This document shows, piece by piece, positions 56,100-64,000 of a stretch of DNA of 64,000 nt (the stretch's first letter is position 1; every line of letters starts with the position of its first letter). The notes below the pieces were generated by a model. The model did no database searches. It was not told where the DNA came from and saw only the letters and a program-made list of their open reading frames with translations. Source of the stretch: Colwellia sp. RSH04 (GTDB lineage Bacteria; Pseudomonadota; Gammaproteobacteria; Enterobacterales; Alteromonadaceae); assembly GCF_003545765.1 (NCBI RefSeq), contig NZ_QXIO01000005.1, positions 248,001 through 312,000 on the forward strand, read 5' to 3'. A program made the position numbers and the translations under genes.

Positions 56100-56801
56100 A
56101 TGCGACTAGATAAATTTATTTGTAAAAGTACAGAGTTAACTCGAAATGAGGCGAAAAAGCTGCTCAAGAAAGGTGTTGTGTTTGTTAATGGCGAAGTGGC
56201 TAAAGATGCGGCCATGCAAGTCCATGAAAATAACGCTATAACCCTTGATGGCGAAAAGCTAACCGCAAGGCAGTCTCGTTATTTAATGCTACATAAGGTT
56301 GCTGAAACCATTTGCTCTAATGTTGATGAAGTTTACCCGTCGGTACTACACTATATTGATTTAGAAAAAGCGTTCGATCTTCATATAGCAGGGCGTTTAG
56401 ATGCTGACACGACTGGTTTAGTGTTAATTACAGATGATGGTCGATGGTCGCATAATGTGATCTCACCCAAAAAAGAGTGTCCTAAAGTTTATAGAGTTTG
56501 GTTAAGGGATGATATTTTGCCTCAACAGCTTGGGGCGCTTATTGAGCACTTTAAAATAGGTATACAACTGCAAGGTGAAGCCCAGTTAACTCGCCCAGCT
56601 ATTTTAGAACAAGTTGATACCGATGAAGTGTTGTTAACGATTACTGAAGGTAAATATCATCAAGTTAAGCGTATGTTTGCCGCAGTAGGTAACCGAGTAG
56701 AAAAATTACACCGAGAAAAAGTAGGCAGTATTGAGTTGGCCGATTTAGCACCGGGTGAGTGGCGCTATTTAACACAAGATGAAGTTGCCCAGTTTTTATA
56801 A
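56100..56801 (+). CDS. rsuA: Ribosomal small subunit pseudouridine synthase A
   Basis: A 233-residue enzyme that makes pseudouridine at 16S rRNA position 516. The S4 RNA-binding domain (residues 1-60, MRLDKFICKSTELTRNEAKKL) is followed by the RsuA core with catalytic Asp in HIAGRLDADTTGLVL and the motif ITEGKYHQVKRMF. Length is close to E. coli RsuA. It ends 2 bp from a convergent gene. Confidence 0.93.
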   Translation: MRLDKFICKSTELTRNEAKKLLKKGVVFVNGEVAKDAAMQVHENNAITLDGEKLTARQSRYLMLHKVAETICSNVDEVYPSVLHYIDLEKAFDLHIAGRLDADTTGLVLITDDGRWSHNVISPKKECPKVYRVWLRDDILPQQLGALIEHFKIGIQLQGEAQLTRPAILEQVDTDEVLLTITEGKYHQVKRMFAAVGNRVEKLHREKVGSIELADLAPGEWRYLTQDEVAQFL

Positions 56802-56802
56802 G

Positions 56803-57123
56803 TTATGTGAAGTGCATTTCTAACATTGCTAATAGGGCTTCTTCAGATAAGCGTGTTAATTCAAGCTCTGAAGAGGTTTCTACTTTACCGCTTTTATCTC
56901 CAACGGCAATACTGACATGCTCTGGTTTTTCATCGTGGAGTAAAAAAACAATTTTCTTGTTCTGGGCAGGGCAGTCAACAGTTATGGCATCACTATTCAT
57001 GCCTTGCTTTCTTAATGTGTTATCCATGATGCCGATGATAGTATCAATACGGGTATACTTCTGATAAAAACCATCATTCGCGCGAGCGATGATTTCTGAT
57101 ACGGTTTTTAAAGGCTCTCTCAT
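56803..57123 (-). CDS. Hypothetical protein
   Basis: A 106-residue soluble protein with no signal peptide. It is rich in charged residues (ARANDGFYQKYTRIDTIIGI, residues NKKIVFLLHDEKPEHVSIAVGD). The frame has an even composition and a plain ATG, and it is convergent with rsuA with only one base between the stops. I do not recognise the family. Confidence 0.6.
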   Translation of the reverse strand: MREPLKTVSEIIARANDGFYQKYTRIDTIIGIMDNTLRKQGMNSDAITVDCPAQNKKIVFLLHDEKPEHVSIAVGDKSGKVETSSELELTRLSEEALLAMLEMHFT

Positions 57124-57206
57124 TTTTATCTACATTCTGAGTAATTTAAACTGCCTATATCATGACATTTATAAAACCATAGTGCACCTTTGCACTTATA
57201 TCATTC

Positions 57207-57274
57207 ATACCATTTAACATAAAGAAATGACTAGTTAGAACGATGCAGACGTATTTTATACGGGTTACTATTTG
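57207..57274 (+). repeat. Family A interspersed repeat, short copy
   Basis: Starts ATACCATTTAACATAAAGAA and ends near TTATACGGGTTACTATTT; it lacks most of the interior of the longer copies. It lies in the gap before the hydroxyproline operon, together with several small hairpins. Confidence 0.6.
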
Positions 57275-57297
57275 ATACCACATAGAATCTGTATAGA

Positions 57298-57334
57298 AAA
57301 AGCACAGCGCGAAAAGCTAACTAACTGTGCTTGA
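57298..57334 (-). terminator. Terminator of the hydroxyproline operon
   Basis: On the minus strand AAGCACAG/CTGTGCTT (8 bp) followed by TTTTCT, about 82 bp past the stop of the last gene. A second small perfect repeat (ACTCATT/AATGAGT) lies at 57349-57366. Confidence 0.65.
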
Positions 57335-57415
57335 TATATTGTAGTAATACTCATTAAATAATGAGTTAGTTAGCGTATAGCCACATTAATTCACTAAGTA
57401 AAACTGACTGCAGCA

Positions 57416-58363
57416 TTAATTGCAGTGTTGATAAACCTGATAGGCAGCCACTAAATCACTTATTGCTGTACCAACTGACTTAAAGAGGGTGATTTCTTGT
57501 GCTGATTGGCGAAGTATTTCTGGTTTTTTACACATGTCAGCTAATTCACCAATAATGTCTTGTGCGTTAAAGGCACCTTCTTCAATAGGTATTAGTAGCT
57601 CACCTGCTTCATTAAGCGTATTGGTTAAGCTATCGACAAAGACTCGCGCTCGTTGCACGGTAGTGGTGTCACACTCACGTGCGTTAACAACATGATTACC
57701 TAAACAATCAATATGACAACCTGCTTTGATTAACTCGCCATTAAACAGGGGGGTTTTTGATGCAGTGGCACAGCAAATAATATCGGCTTGTGCGCATTCA
57801 TCATCAACGTTCGAACTTGCAACAAACTCTACTTGTGGATACTGAGTAGACATTTCATCAATAAGGTTGCCAACTTTGGCTAAACTTCTGCCCCAAATAG
57901 TGACTTTATTAATAGGGCGAACAGTTAAATGTGCATGAAGGATGTAGGTAGACAAATTACCTGTACCAAATAGCATTAAATGCTTGCTATCTTCACGAGA
58001 AAGTAGCTGGCTTGCTAAGGCTGAAATAGCCGCAGTACGCCAATAAGTAACGCTGGTACCATCAACAAGTGCTAAAGGCTCGCCTGTGTTACGTTTAAAA
58101 AGCATTATTTTTGAAAAAAGACCGGGAAGATCATGTTTTTCAGCATTGTCAGGGAAATAGGTAAATGCTTTATTTCCTATTACCTCTTCATTCCATGAAG
58201 GAAGTAGAGCAAAGGCATCATGATTACTTTTGTCTTCAGGTGCCAGTAGGTGCACTTGACGCTGTGGCATGTGAAAAGGTTTACTAAAGCTTTGTTTTAA
58301 TAGAGGAACTAAGTCGGCAAAATTTAGCGATTGATGTACTTGTTCTGCACTGATTATTTTCAT
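57416..58363 (-). CDS. Ornithine cyclodeaminase/mu-crystallin family, probable 1-pyrroline-2-carboxylate reductase
   Basis: A 315-residue Rossmann-fold protein of the ornithine cyclodeaminase/mu-crystallin family. It has MKIISAEQVHQSL at the start, the substrate-region stretch WRTAAISALASQLLSRED, and the NAD(P) motif LFGTGNLSTYI followed by KVTIWGRSLAKV. Some members reduce delta-1-pyrroline-2-carboxylate to L-proline. This is the activity needed after trans-3-hydroxy-L-proline dehydratase, whose gene lies two genes upstream, so that role is the best guess. It is the last gene of the minus-strand operon. Confidence 0.8.
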   Translation of the reverse strand: MKIISAEQVHQSLNFADLVPLLKQSFSKPFHMPQRQVHLLAPEDKSNHDAFALLPSWNEEVIGNKAFTYFPDNAEKHDLPGLFSKIMLFKRNTGEPLALVDGTSVTYWRTAAISALASQLLSREDSKHLMLFGTGNLSTYILHAHLTVRPINKVTIWGRSLAKVGNLIDEMSTQYPQVEFVASSNVDDECAQADIICCATASKTPLFNGELIKAGCHIDCLGNHVVNARECDTTTVQRARVFVDSLTNTLNEAGELLIPIEEGAFNAQDIIGELADMCKKPEILRQSAQEITLFKSVGTAISDLVAAYQVYQHCN

Positions 58364-58453
58364 TTTATTCTCTTTTACCTAGGGGAATGACGAACGATAA
58401 CAAGCACGCATCGTTCGTCTTTATAAGTGTTTTTAGCTCTATTGATAAGTACC

Positions 58454-59533
58454 TTACAGTACGGTGAGCTCTTTTGGCGATTGGGTAATTATTTCAAGGC
58501 CTTGCTCGCTGAGTACCACATCATCTTCTATTCTGATACCGCCCCAGCCAGGAATGTAAATACCTGGTTCAATAGTAACAACACAACCTAATTCCATTTC
58601 ATAATGACAGTCAGGCCCTAAGAAGGGCTGTTCGTGAAGCTGTAAACCAACGCCATGACCTAAACCTTCTCCTGCAAATTCTTTATATTTACTTGCCTGT
58701 AATATGTTGGCTGACTCTTGGTAGATAGCATCACCACGTACGCCTTCTTTTACAGCGTTTAGTGCCGCTTGTTGAGCGGTTTTTACCAGTTGGTAAATCT
58801 CTCGTTGTTGCTCACAGGCTTCACCAAAAATAAAGGTTCTTGTCATATCTGAACGATAACCATTAATGACTGCGCCAAAATCTATTAAAATGATATCGCC
58901 GTTATTTAGGGTTCTCGATGATGGTACGCCATGAGGCATAGCACTGCGTTCACCAAACAATAAAATGGTGGCAAACGATAGCTCTTCTGAGCCTAGCTTT
59001 GCCATTTGATAATCAAGCTCATTCGCCAATTCTTTTTCACTAATGCCTTGCTTTACTAGTGGTAAGATATTCTTAAGGGCTTGATCGGCAATAGCGGCCG
59101 CTTGTCGAATTGAGTCTATTTCATTCGCGGTTTTAACTCTTCTAAGCTTTTCTACACTTTGATAAATGGGCATAAAATCAGTCACGCCACTCTTTTCAAG
59201 TGTCTCTTTTACTTCTTGCCATTGAGCGACAGTCACTTGTTCGCATTCAAAGCTAATGTGCTGACATTCATCTTTAATGATAATTTCAGTAATTAATGAG
59301 GCTAGCGATTGATTCGCTCTATCACGAGAAATAACAATGTAGTCGTGAGCTTCTTTTTCAGCTTGTTCGAAATAACGATAATCAGTAATTAAGTAATTTG
59401 CTTTACCTGTTAATAGTACGGTCGCAGCATGCCCCGTAAAACCAGATAAATAGCTAATACTTATATCACTGAAGATTATCATTGCACTGTGCGATTTAGA
59501 TAATACTTGCTGGCGTAAACGTTCAGTTGTCAT
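58454..59533 (-). CDS. M24-family Xaa-Pro peptidase
   Basis: A 359-residue metallopeptidase of the M24 (pita-bread) family. The metal ligands are visible: two Asp in LIDFGAVINGYRSDMTRTF, His in GHGVGLQLHEQPF, and two Glu in VTIEPGIYIPGWGGIRIEDD. The creatinase-type N-terminal domain (about residues 1-125) precedes it. The length and motifs fit Xaa-Pro dipeptidases and aminopeptidase P-like enzymes, which free proline or hydroxyproline from peptides. It lies 90 bp before the reductase and 48 bp after the dehydratase in the same operon. It has no signal peptide, so it acts in the cytosol on imported peptides. Confidence 0.85.
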   Translation of the reverse strand: MTTERLRQQVLSKSHSAMIIFSDISISYLSGFTGHAATVLLTGKANYLITDYRYFEQAEKEAHDYIVISRDRANQSLASLITEIIIKDECQHISFECEQVTVAQWQEVKETLEKSGVTDFMPIYQSVEKLRRVKTANEIDSIRQAAAIADQALKNILPLVKQGISEKELANELDYQMAKLGSEELSFATILLFGERSAMPHGVPSSRTLNNGDIILIDFGAVINGYRSDMTRTFIFGEACEQQREIYQLVKTAQQAALNAVKEGVRGDAIYQESANILQASKYKEFAGEGLGHGVGLQLHEQPFLGPDCHYEMELGCVVTIEPGIYIPGWGGIRIEDDVVLSEQGLEIITQSPKELTVL

Positions 59534-59581
59534 GATATTCCTCTATTATTTGTTTAAGTGTTTTTGCCTAAGGGACAATAT

Positions 59582-60649
59582 TTACCTTAGCAAAAAGCCA
59601 TTTTTTAATGGGTCGTTTAAGTTAATTAACCATTCTGCTTTTCCACAGATAAAAGCATCACCTGTGACTTGAGGAATAATTGCATCAACACCCGCATAGT
59701 TAACTTTTTCTATGGCGTTAACATTAAATTGACTACCTAAAATACTTTCAATCTTTATTGCTTGATTGAGAGCTATTTCATTTTTAGCAACATGTAATGC
59801 AATACGCCCACTTACGCCACTGCCTGTAGGGCTTCTATCAAGTTCACCGTCAGCAAAGATACACACATTTCTACTGTGAACGCCTTCATTTGGAGAATCA
59901 TCAATAAATATTACCCCATATAAAAAGCTTAAGTCTTCTTCAAGCGGGTGAGTTACGGGTGTTTTTTCCATAACGGCTTTTTTAATTCTTCGACCATAGT
60001 CAATGAGTTTTTCATGCTCACTTGGCTCTAAGTTAAGCCCTAATGGTTTTGCTTGTACGTAAGCATAAAATGCACCACCAAAGGCAATGTCAAAATTTAC
60101 CTTTCCAATGCCATCAACCTGTACTTGTTGGTTTAAGGCTGGCACAAATGATGGTACACAGTTAAAAGTCACATGAGTGATAACTTTACCTTTAGCAAAA
60201 GCTTGTGCGTGAATTTGACCGCAAGGTACATCAATTACAACTGAAGTTATATCACCTGTTTGTGCTACAACACCTGACTCTACCGCACATTTCGTTAGCG
60301 CTATTACCGCATGGCCACACATAGTGCTGTAGCCTTCGTTATGAATAAAAATAGCGCCAAAGTGACTGTCCGATTTTTCAGCTTCAGTAATAATAGCGCC
60401 ATACATATCTGCATGACCTCTTGGTTCAAACATTAACGCAGTGCGTAAGTCATCATAGTTCTCTTGACAGTCACGACGCTTTGCCAGGATTGAATCACCT
60501 TTAAGCGTTGGAAAACCACAGGTAATGATTCTTAGTGGTTCGCCACCGGTATGGCATTCAAGCGTTTTTATGGTAGTGAACAGCTCTTGCTCAGTATTAA
60601 CTTGCCATTGCTCAAATTTTTCAGCTGGATTTTTAATATTTATTGTCAT
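59582..60649 (-). CDS. Trans-3-hydroxy-L-proline dehydratase (proline racemase superfamily)
   Basis: A 355-residue member of the proline racemase superfamily. The first active-site block is STMCGHAV (Cys111); the second is DRSPTGSG with Thr275 where racemases and 4-hydroxyproline epimerases have Cys. That Cys/Thr pair marks the trans-L-3-hydroxyproline dehydratases, including the human enzyme, which turn the imino acid into delta-1-pyrroline-2-carboxylate. Other landmarks are ECHTGGEPLRI and FEPRGHADMYG. It is the second gene of the operon, 12 bp after the peptide transporter. Confidence 0.85.
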   Translation of the reverse strand: MTINIKNPAEKFEQWQVNTEQELFTTIKTLECHTGGEPLRIITCGFPTLKGDSILAKRRDCQENYDDLRTALMFEPRGHADMYGAIITEAEKSDSHFGAIFIHNEGYSTMCGHAVIALTKCAVESGVVAQTGDITSVVIDVPCGQIHAQAFAKGKVITHVTFNCVPSFVPALNQQVQVDGIGKVNFDIAFGGAFYAYVQAKPLGLNLEPSEHEKLIDYGRRIKKAVMEKTPVTHPLEEDLSFLYGVIFIDDSPNEGVHSRNVCIFADGELDRSPTGSGVSGRIALHVAKNEIALNQAIKIESILGSQFNVNAIEKVNYAGVDAIIPQVTGDAFICGKAEWLINLNDPLKNGFLLR

Positions 60650-60661
60650 TTCTATAACCTG

Positions 60662-62428
60662 TTAGTTCACCTGAGCTTGTTCTAATTGTTGTTGAGCTAT
60701 TTCATCAACAAAGTGTCTGTTGAATAAATACAAGGCAATACAGGTAGCTGCCCCTAGTAAGGCAATAATAGCCCACATAAGTGCAGGGTTATCCAGTTTT
60801 ACGGTGATAGAATCATATAACCAGCCTGATAATAAACCACCAAACAAGTTACCTAGTGCCATAGAAACAAAGTAATATCCCATGAACATTGCTGCTTTAT
60901 CTGATGGTGCAAATGATGCGACGTACTCTTGGCTTTTCGGCGATGCGGTCATTTCACCTACAGCAAAAATAATGACAGACGTTGCAACTAATAAACCACC
61001 GAATACAAAGGTATGGCCAATCCCGTTAATTAGCATTGAAAATGAAAGAATGGCAGTGCCGGCAATTAAAGTAGGCAACGGCTTAAATTTATCGATAAAT
61101 CGGCTGATTAATACCTGAAAGAGTATGATCATGAGAAAATCTAAACTAAGAATTGTTGCTGGGTTCATTTGACGATAGTCATTAGCCCACTGTTTAGCTA
61201 ATTCTTGGCTCATTGTTTGAACGGCTTCAGCTGAGTGGCTTTGCTGAGCTAGTTGAGTAAAGCTATCGATTATTACCTGTTTGGGTACGCGAACATCTAA
61301 CGACGAAATGGTACTGGTAATTTCTTTAATAGCGACTTGGCTTTGTAATAAATCAACAGAGGTAAATTGGCTAGCAAGTCGTGATATTTCACTGCTTAAT
61401 GTATCAACATTCACTGCGGTGAATATCTCATGCAACCAAGGGCTTATTGCATGAAGACCACGTACTAAGTCAGAGGTATCTACATAATCACGAATAAATA
61501 CGGGTAAGGTGATAAATATTTGTAAATAGACGGTCCAAAAACCAGTCATAATCAATAAGTAGGTCATGAAAGGTTTGTTACCAATGCGCATTTTTTGCAA
61601 ATACCATTTACTTTGCTCTGTTTTGGCATTTGCTTTTGATACGACAATATCCCAAACAACGGCAATACTGATTAATGCAACAGCAATAGCAAGGGTTACT
61701 TTGCCATCTGAAATAAAGCCTGCATAATCTGAAACTAATAAAATAAGTAGTGGTACAACAGCTAGTGCTAAACGACCATTTCCAAGTACTTGCTGCATTT
61801 CTTTAAATACTTGTTTTAGTGACTTGTTATCAGCATGACGCTCAGGTTCTTTATAGAAAAATAACGCAGGGATAAAGTTAACTGAAATCCAAATACATGC
61901 GAAAATGAATACCCATTCCCAGCCGTAATTTTTTTGCACAACAGGAGCTAATACAGGGCCTAAGAAGCCGCCAATGTTAACCATCATGTAAAAGATACCA
62001 AAGCCTAAACCTCGGTTAGTGTCATCGGTTGTTCGGCTAATGGTTGCGGTAACTACAGGCTTAAATATACCAGCACCTAAAGCAACGAGCATGAAAACAC
62101 TCATAAAACTGACTAAATCAGTTACATAACCTAATAAATAATAACTAGGCGCCATTAAGGTAAATGACAGCAAGAACATTTTTTTGTACCCGAAGCGATC
62201 TGCTAGTGCGCCAGAAATAACGGGAAATAAATACAAGAAAAATGGCACAACGCCCATGATCAGGCCTCGTTCATTATTGCCTAATCCTAAGCCACCTTGG
62301 GTTGTTGGTGTCATAATATAACTAGCAAGAAGGGTATACATGCCATACCAAGCTAATCGTTCAAAGATTTCCATGGTATTGGCGACATAAAAGGCGCTTT
62401 GAAAAGGGCTGCGTTGTATTTGACTCAT
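60662..62428 (-). CDS. POT-family proton-peptide transporter with a large inserted segment
   Basis: A 588-residue membrane protein of the POT (PTR2) branch of the major facilitator superfamily. The opening helix holds the ExxER motif (ANTMEIFERLAWYGMYTLL), and FGIFYMMVNIGGFLGP is the usual second signature. It is about 90 residues longer than typical POT proteins because of a soluble segment (about residues 325-420, DTSDLVRGLHAISPWL to AEAVQTMSQELAKQW) between helices. The ATG at 62428 is used because the frame upstream starts only at a TTG. As first gene of the operon it should bring in di- or tripeptides for the peptidase. A palindromic site lies 33 bp upstream. Confidence 0.85.
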   Translation of the reverse strand: MSQIQRSPFQSAFYVANTMEIFERLAWYGMYTLLASYIMTPTTQGGLGLGNNERGLIMGVVPFFLYLFPVISGALADRFGYKKMFLLSFTLMAPSYYLLGYVTDLVSFMSVFMLVALGAGIFKPVVTATISRTTDDTNRGLGFGIFYMMVNIGGFLGPVLAPVVQKNYGWEWVFIFACIWISVNFIPALFFYKEPERHADNKSLKQVFKEMQQVLGNGRLALAVVPLLILLVSDYAGFISDGKVTLAIAVALISIAVVWDIVVSKANAKTEQSKWYLQKMRIGNKPFMTYLLIMTGFWTVYLQIFITLPVFIRDYVDTSDLVRGLHAISPWLHEIFTAVNVDTLSSEISRLASQFTSVDLLQSQVAIKEITSTISSLDVRVPKQVIIDSFTQLAQQSHSAEAVQTMSQELAKQWANDYRQMNPATILSLDFLMIILFQVLISRFIDKFKPLPTLIAGTAILSFSMLINGIGHTFVFGGLLVATSVIIFAVGEMTASPKSQEYVASFAPSDKAAMFMGYYFVSMALGNLFGGLLSGWLYDSITVKLDNPALMWAIIALLGAATCIALYLFNRHFVDEIAQQQLEQAQVN

Positions 62429-62460
62429 ATTATAATTATCACACAATTAAAAGAAGAAAT

Positions 62461-62472
62461 ATTGTATACAAT
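62461..62472. promoter_or_regulatory. Palindromic operator candidate of the hydroxyproline operon
   Basis: ATTGTATACAAT, a perfect 12-bp palindrome 33-44 bp before the transporter ATG. TTGTATACAA-type sites are typical of GntR-family repressors, which often control hydroxyproline genes; no such regulator gene is in the window. Confidence 0.4.
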
Positions 62473-62591
62473 TATTTGGTCATTACAAGAGGATTTCTAT
62501 CGAATACAAATAAAATATGCGATTAAGGCTCATAAATATGTGTTTGAATTTTTTATGCAAGGCTGTGCTGCTTGTAAAAACAAGCAACCTA

Positions 62592-62897
62592 CTAAAGTTT
62601 TATTTTACCTGTGAGAATATCTTTAAACATTACCCAGTCGCCTATTAAACTATAAAGAGGGTATGTGAAGGTAGCGGGTTTGTTTTTTTCAAAGAAAAAG
62701 TGCCCAAACCAAGCAAAGCCATAACCTATAATAGGCAACAGCCATAATAGAGAATAGGAATGTGTAAATAGCACGTAGATCGCTACTATTATGATAAGAA
62801 AAGAGCCAACAAAATGTAAACGCCTACAAGTAGGATTTTGATGCTGACTTAAGTAAAAAGGATAAAACTCTGAAAAACTTTGATATGTTTTACTCAT
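62592..62897 (-). CDS. Mpo1-like (DUF962) membrane protein
   Basis: A 101-residue integral membrane protein of the DUF962 family, related to yeast Mpo1, a 2-hydroxy fatty acid dioxygenase. The conserved histidine blocks are present: FYLSQHQNPTCRRLHFVG and GYGFAWFGHFFFEKNKPATF, as are three hydrophobic stretches. It may act on hydroxy fatty acids of membrane lipids; whether this bacterial copy has that activity is unknown. It is about 40 bp upstream (on the minus strand it comes after) of the DUF4124 protein gene. Confidence 0.85.
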   Translation of the reverse strand: MSKTYQSFSEFYPFYLSQHQNPTCRRLHFVGSFLIIIVAIYVLFTHSYSLLWLLPIIGYGFAWFGHFFFEKNKPATFTYPLYSLIGDWVMFKDILTGKIKL

Positions 62898-62934
62898 ATA
62901 TTATCCAAGATTATGTGATTAAGTGGGGAGAGGG

Positions 62935-63348
62935 TTATTGAATTAAATATTGAACTTTACTTAATTGGCTACCGTCATGATTTAAAAAACAACGGTATGG
63001 TTTTGCGCCTTCATATGCACCATAGCCATTCCTTGCATTTAAATCGAGGATAAGAACCTGTCGAGCACCACTGGTATCAGATATCCAAACGGTTTTTGAG
63101 TTATCAATACGAACAGAGTTGGGGTCTTTAAAGTTTGAACTATGATGATTTACGCACGCTTTCATGACCATACTTTTTTCTTCTTCACTAATACTGCCAC
63201 CAGAAGAGTTATCGACTTCAACGGTATTGTATTGATCATCACAAGGTGTTTGACTAAAAGTGGTTACACCATCAACAGTACATTGATAAACATCACTAGC
63301 GTATACGGATAGCGGAGATAATAGTAATAAAAGAATGGCTTTATTCAT
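62935..63348 (-). CDS. Exported DUF4124-containing protein
   Basis: A 137-residue secreted protein. A signal peptide ends at VYA (residue 17); DUF4124 follows at about 18-45 (SDVYQCTVDGVTTFSQTPCDD). The C-terminal half (KACVNHHSSNFKDPNSVRID... PYRCFLNHDG) has two further cysteines and is not recognised. It is a second DUF4124 protein in the window besides the glutaredoxin fusion. Upstream on the minus strand is the umuD promoter region, transcribed the other way. Confidence 0.75.
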   Translation of the reverse strand: MNKAILLLLLSPLSVYASDVYQCTVDGVTTFSQTPCDDQYNTVEVDNSSGGSISEEEKSMVMKACVNHHSSNFKDPNSVRIDNSKTVWISDTSGARQVLILDLNARNGYGAYEGAKPYRCFLNHDGSQLSKVQYLIQ

Positions 63349-63433
63349 GAGTACTAAAAACTATATCAAGAGTGAAAGGCTATAGTGTAAACATGACAGA
63401 TAAATAATCCAACCTTTTTGATATTAAGCTATA

Positions 63434-63477
63434 TTGCTTAATGTAAATCACATAAGCTATACTGTGTTTATTTACAG
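63434..63477 (+). promoter_or_regulatory. LexA-controlled promoter of umuDC
   Basis: TTGCTT and TATACT, 18 bp apart, form the promoter. A LexA (SOS) box CTGTGTTTATTTACAG (CTGT-N8-ACAG, 63462-63477) overlaps the end of the -10 and lies 17 bp before the start codon, so LexA binding would block transcription until DNA damage. Confidence 0.8.
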
Positions 63478-63494
63478 TGTTTGTGTTTATTATT

Positions 63495-63908
63495 ATGAAA
63501 GTTGTTCCCATTTACATTGAAGCAGGTATTAGTGGCTTTGAATCACCGGCTGCAGAATATAAAGAGCTTGGTTTATCGCTTGATGAGCTATTGATAGAAA
63601 ACCCTACGGCAACCTTTATCGGTCTTGCCTCTGGAAGTTCTATGCAAGGAATGGGCATATTTGATGGTGATTTATTAATTGTTGATCGCTCTATAGCTGT
63701 TAAAAATAATGCGGTAATTGTCGCTAATTATAATGGTTGCTTTGTCTGTAAAACCTTAAATAAAACACATGCTCAACTCATATCTGCCTCAAAAGAACAC
63801 GCTCCTGTCAACATAACGGCAAGTGATGAATTTCAAGTAGAGGGTGTCGTTACTCGCGTTATTCGTATATTAGAGCCTATTCGAGAGTTAAGCCGATGTA
63901 TGCCTTAG
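63495..63908 (+). CDS. umuD: SOS mutagenesis protein UmuD
   Basis: A 137-residue LexA-like self-cleaving protein that, trimmed to UmuD', joins UmuC to form polymerase V. The Ser-Lys dyad is seen in [11 protein letters not shown] (nucleophile) and CKTLNK (lysine region). The N-terminal cleavage area is FESPAAEY. The ATG at 63495 is chosen because an upstream GTG in frame at 63477 lies inside the LexA box. The stop overlaps the umuC start by 13 bp, the usual coupled arrangement. Confidence 0.93.
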   Translation: MKVVPIYIEAGISGFESPAAEYKELGLSLDELLIENPTATFIGLASGSSMQGMGIFDGDLLIVDRSIAVKNNAVIVANYNGCFVCKTLNKTHAQLISASKEHAPVNITASDEFQVEGVVTRVIRILEPIRELSRCMP

Positions 63909-64000
63909 TTGATGCCACCTCTTTTTATGCTTCGGCAGAAAAAGTATTTGATCCAAGTATTCGGCATAAGCCCGTTGTGGTTTTAACTAATAATGATGGC
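63896..64000 (+). CDS. umuC: DNA polymerase V subunit UmuC, cut by the window end
   Basis: The first 35 codons of a Y-family polymerase: [20 protein letters not shown] carries the first metal-binding Asp and the steric-gate region of Y-family enzymes (usually FYVSCE; here FYASAE), then VVVLTNNDG. It overlaps umuD by 13 bp and shares its LexA-controlled promoter. The rest lies beyond the window. Confidence 0.9.
   Translation, partial: MYALVDATSFYASAEKVFDPSIRHKPVVVLTNNDG

Noticed and set aside
1..64000. tRNA or rRNA genes, CRISPR arrays, prophage or complete insertion sequences.
   Set aside because: I read the intergenic regions and saw no cloverleaf, regular spacer array or transposase frame; a covariance or profile search would be needed to exclude small RNAs.

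Overview
The window is about 64 kb of an AT-rich gammaproteobacterial chromosome. The gene set and gene orders point to a marine Alteromonadales bacterium, most likely Colwellia or a close relative. The signs are cmoA-cmoB, aspS-ruvC-ruvA-ruvB, comEC-msbA-lpxK-ycaR-kdsB, divergent ubiT/ubiUV, several orphan solute-binding proteins and many GGDEF/EAL proteins. I saw no tRNA, rRNA, CRISPR array or complete insertion sequence. The first gene (TPR-sulfotransferase) and the last (umuC) are cut by the window ends.

Layout. 1-5.8 kb: a sulfotransferase, a HypT-like LysR regulator, a beta-propeller diguanylate cyclase and an orphan binding protein. 5.9-9.7 kb: a secreted cyanophycinase diverges from an aspartate ammonia-lyase plus an extra ArgR-family regulator; together they read as a locus for using cyanophycin (a polymer of Asp and Arg) as nitrogen source. 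A 27-residue reading frame with a strong ribosome binding site precedes the cyanophycinase. 9.8-21 kb: a decayed gene, a cysteine-desulfurase-like enzyme, a DUF4124-glutaredoxin fusion, a GH97 glycosidase, a trans-sulfuration PLP enzyme, a Bax-like glucosaminidase, an EamA transporter and a large glycosidase-like lipoprotein. 21-32.5 kb is an accessory stretch: small hypothetical genes, a REC-EAL phosphodiesterase, a patatin-like lipase, a CadC-type regulator with a serine hydrolase and an S41-like protease, and a secreted protein with a phospholipase A2 signature. Two decayed copies of the first 39 codons of the patatin gene lie here, in the same orientation as the intact gene.

32.5-57 kb is mostly housekeeping: dgt, cmoB, cmoA, a large binding-protein/GGDEF hybrid, aspS, ruvCAB, comEC, msbA, lpxK, ycaR, kdsB, ubiT, ubiU, ubiV, roxA, a PEP-CTERM protein and rsuA. 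57.4-62.4 kb: a four-gene minus-strand operon (POT peptide transporter, trans-3-hydroxyproline dehydratase, Xaa-Pro-type peptidase, pyrroline-2-carboxylate reductase-like protein) that would take in collagen-type peptides and turn 3-hydroxyproline into proline. The window ends with an Mpo1-like protein, a DUF4124 protein and an umuDC operon under a clear LexA box.

Three families of short non-coding repeats are scattered between genes. Family A is about 70-140 bp, begins ATACCAT and has imperfect inverted ends (six copies). Family B is a 266-bp element with 19-bp terminal inverted repeats; a lone copy of its end lies in front of aspA. Family C is a 19-bp motif, once as a hairpin and once directly abutting element B. 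They look like non-autonomous mobile elements of this lineage.
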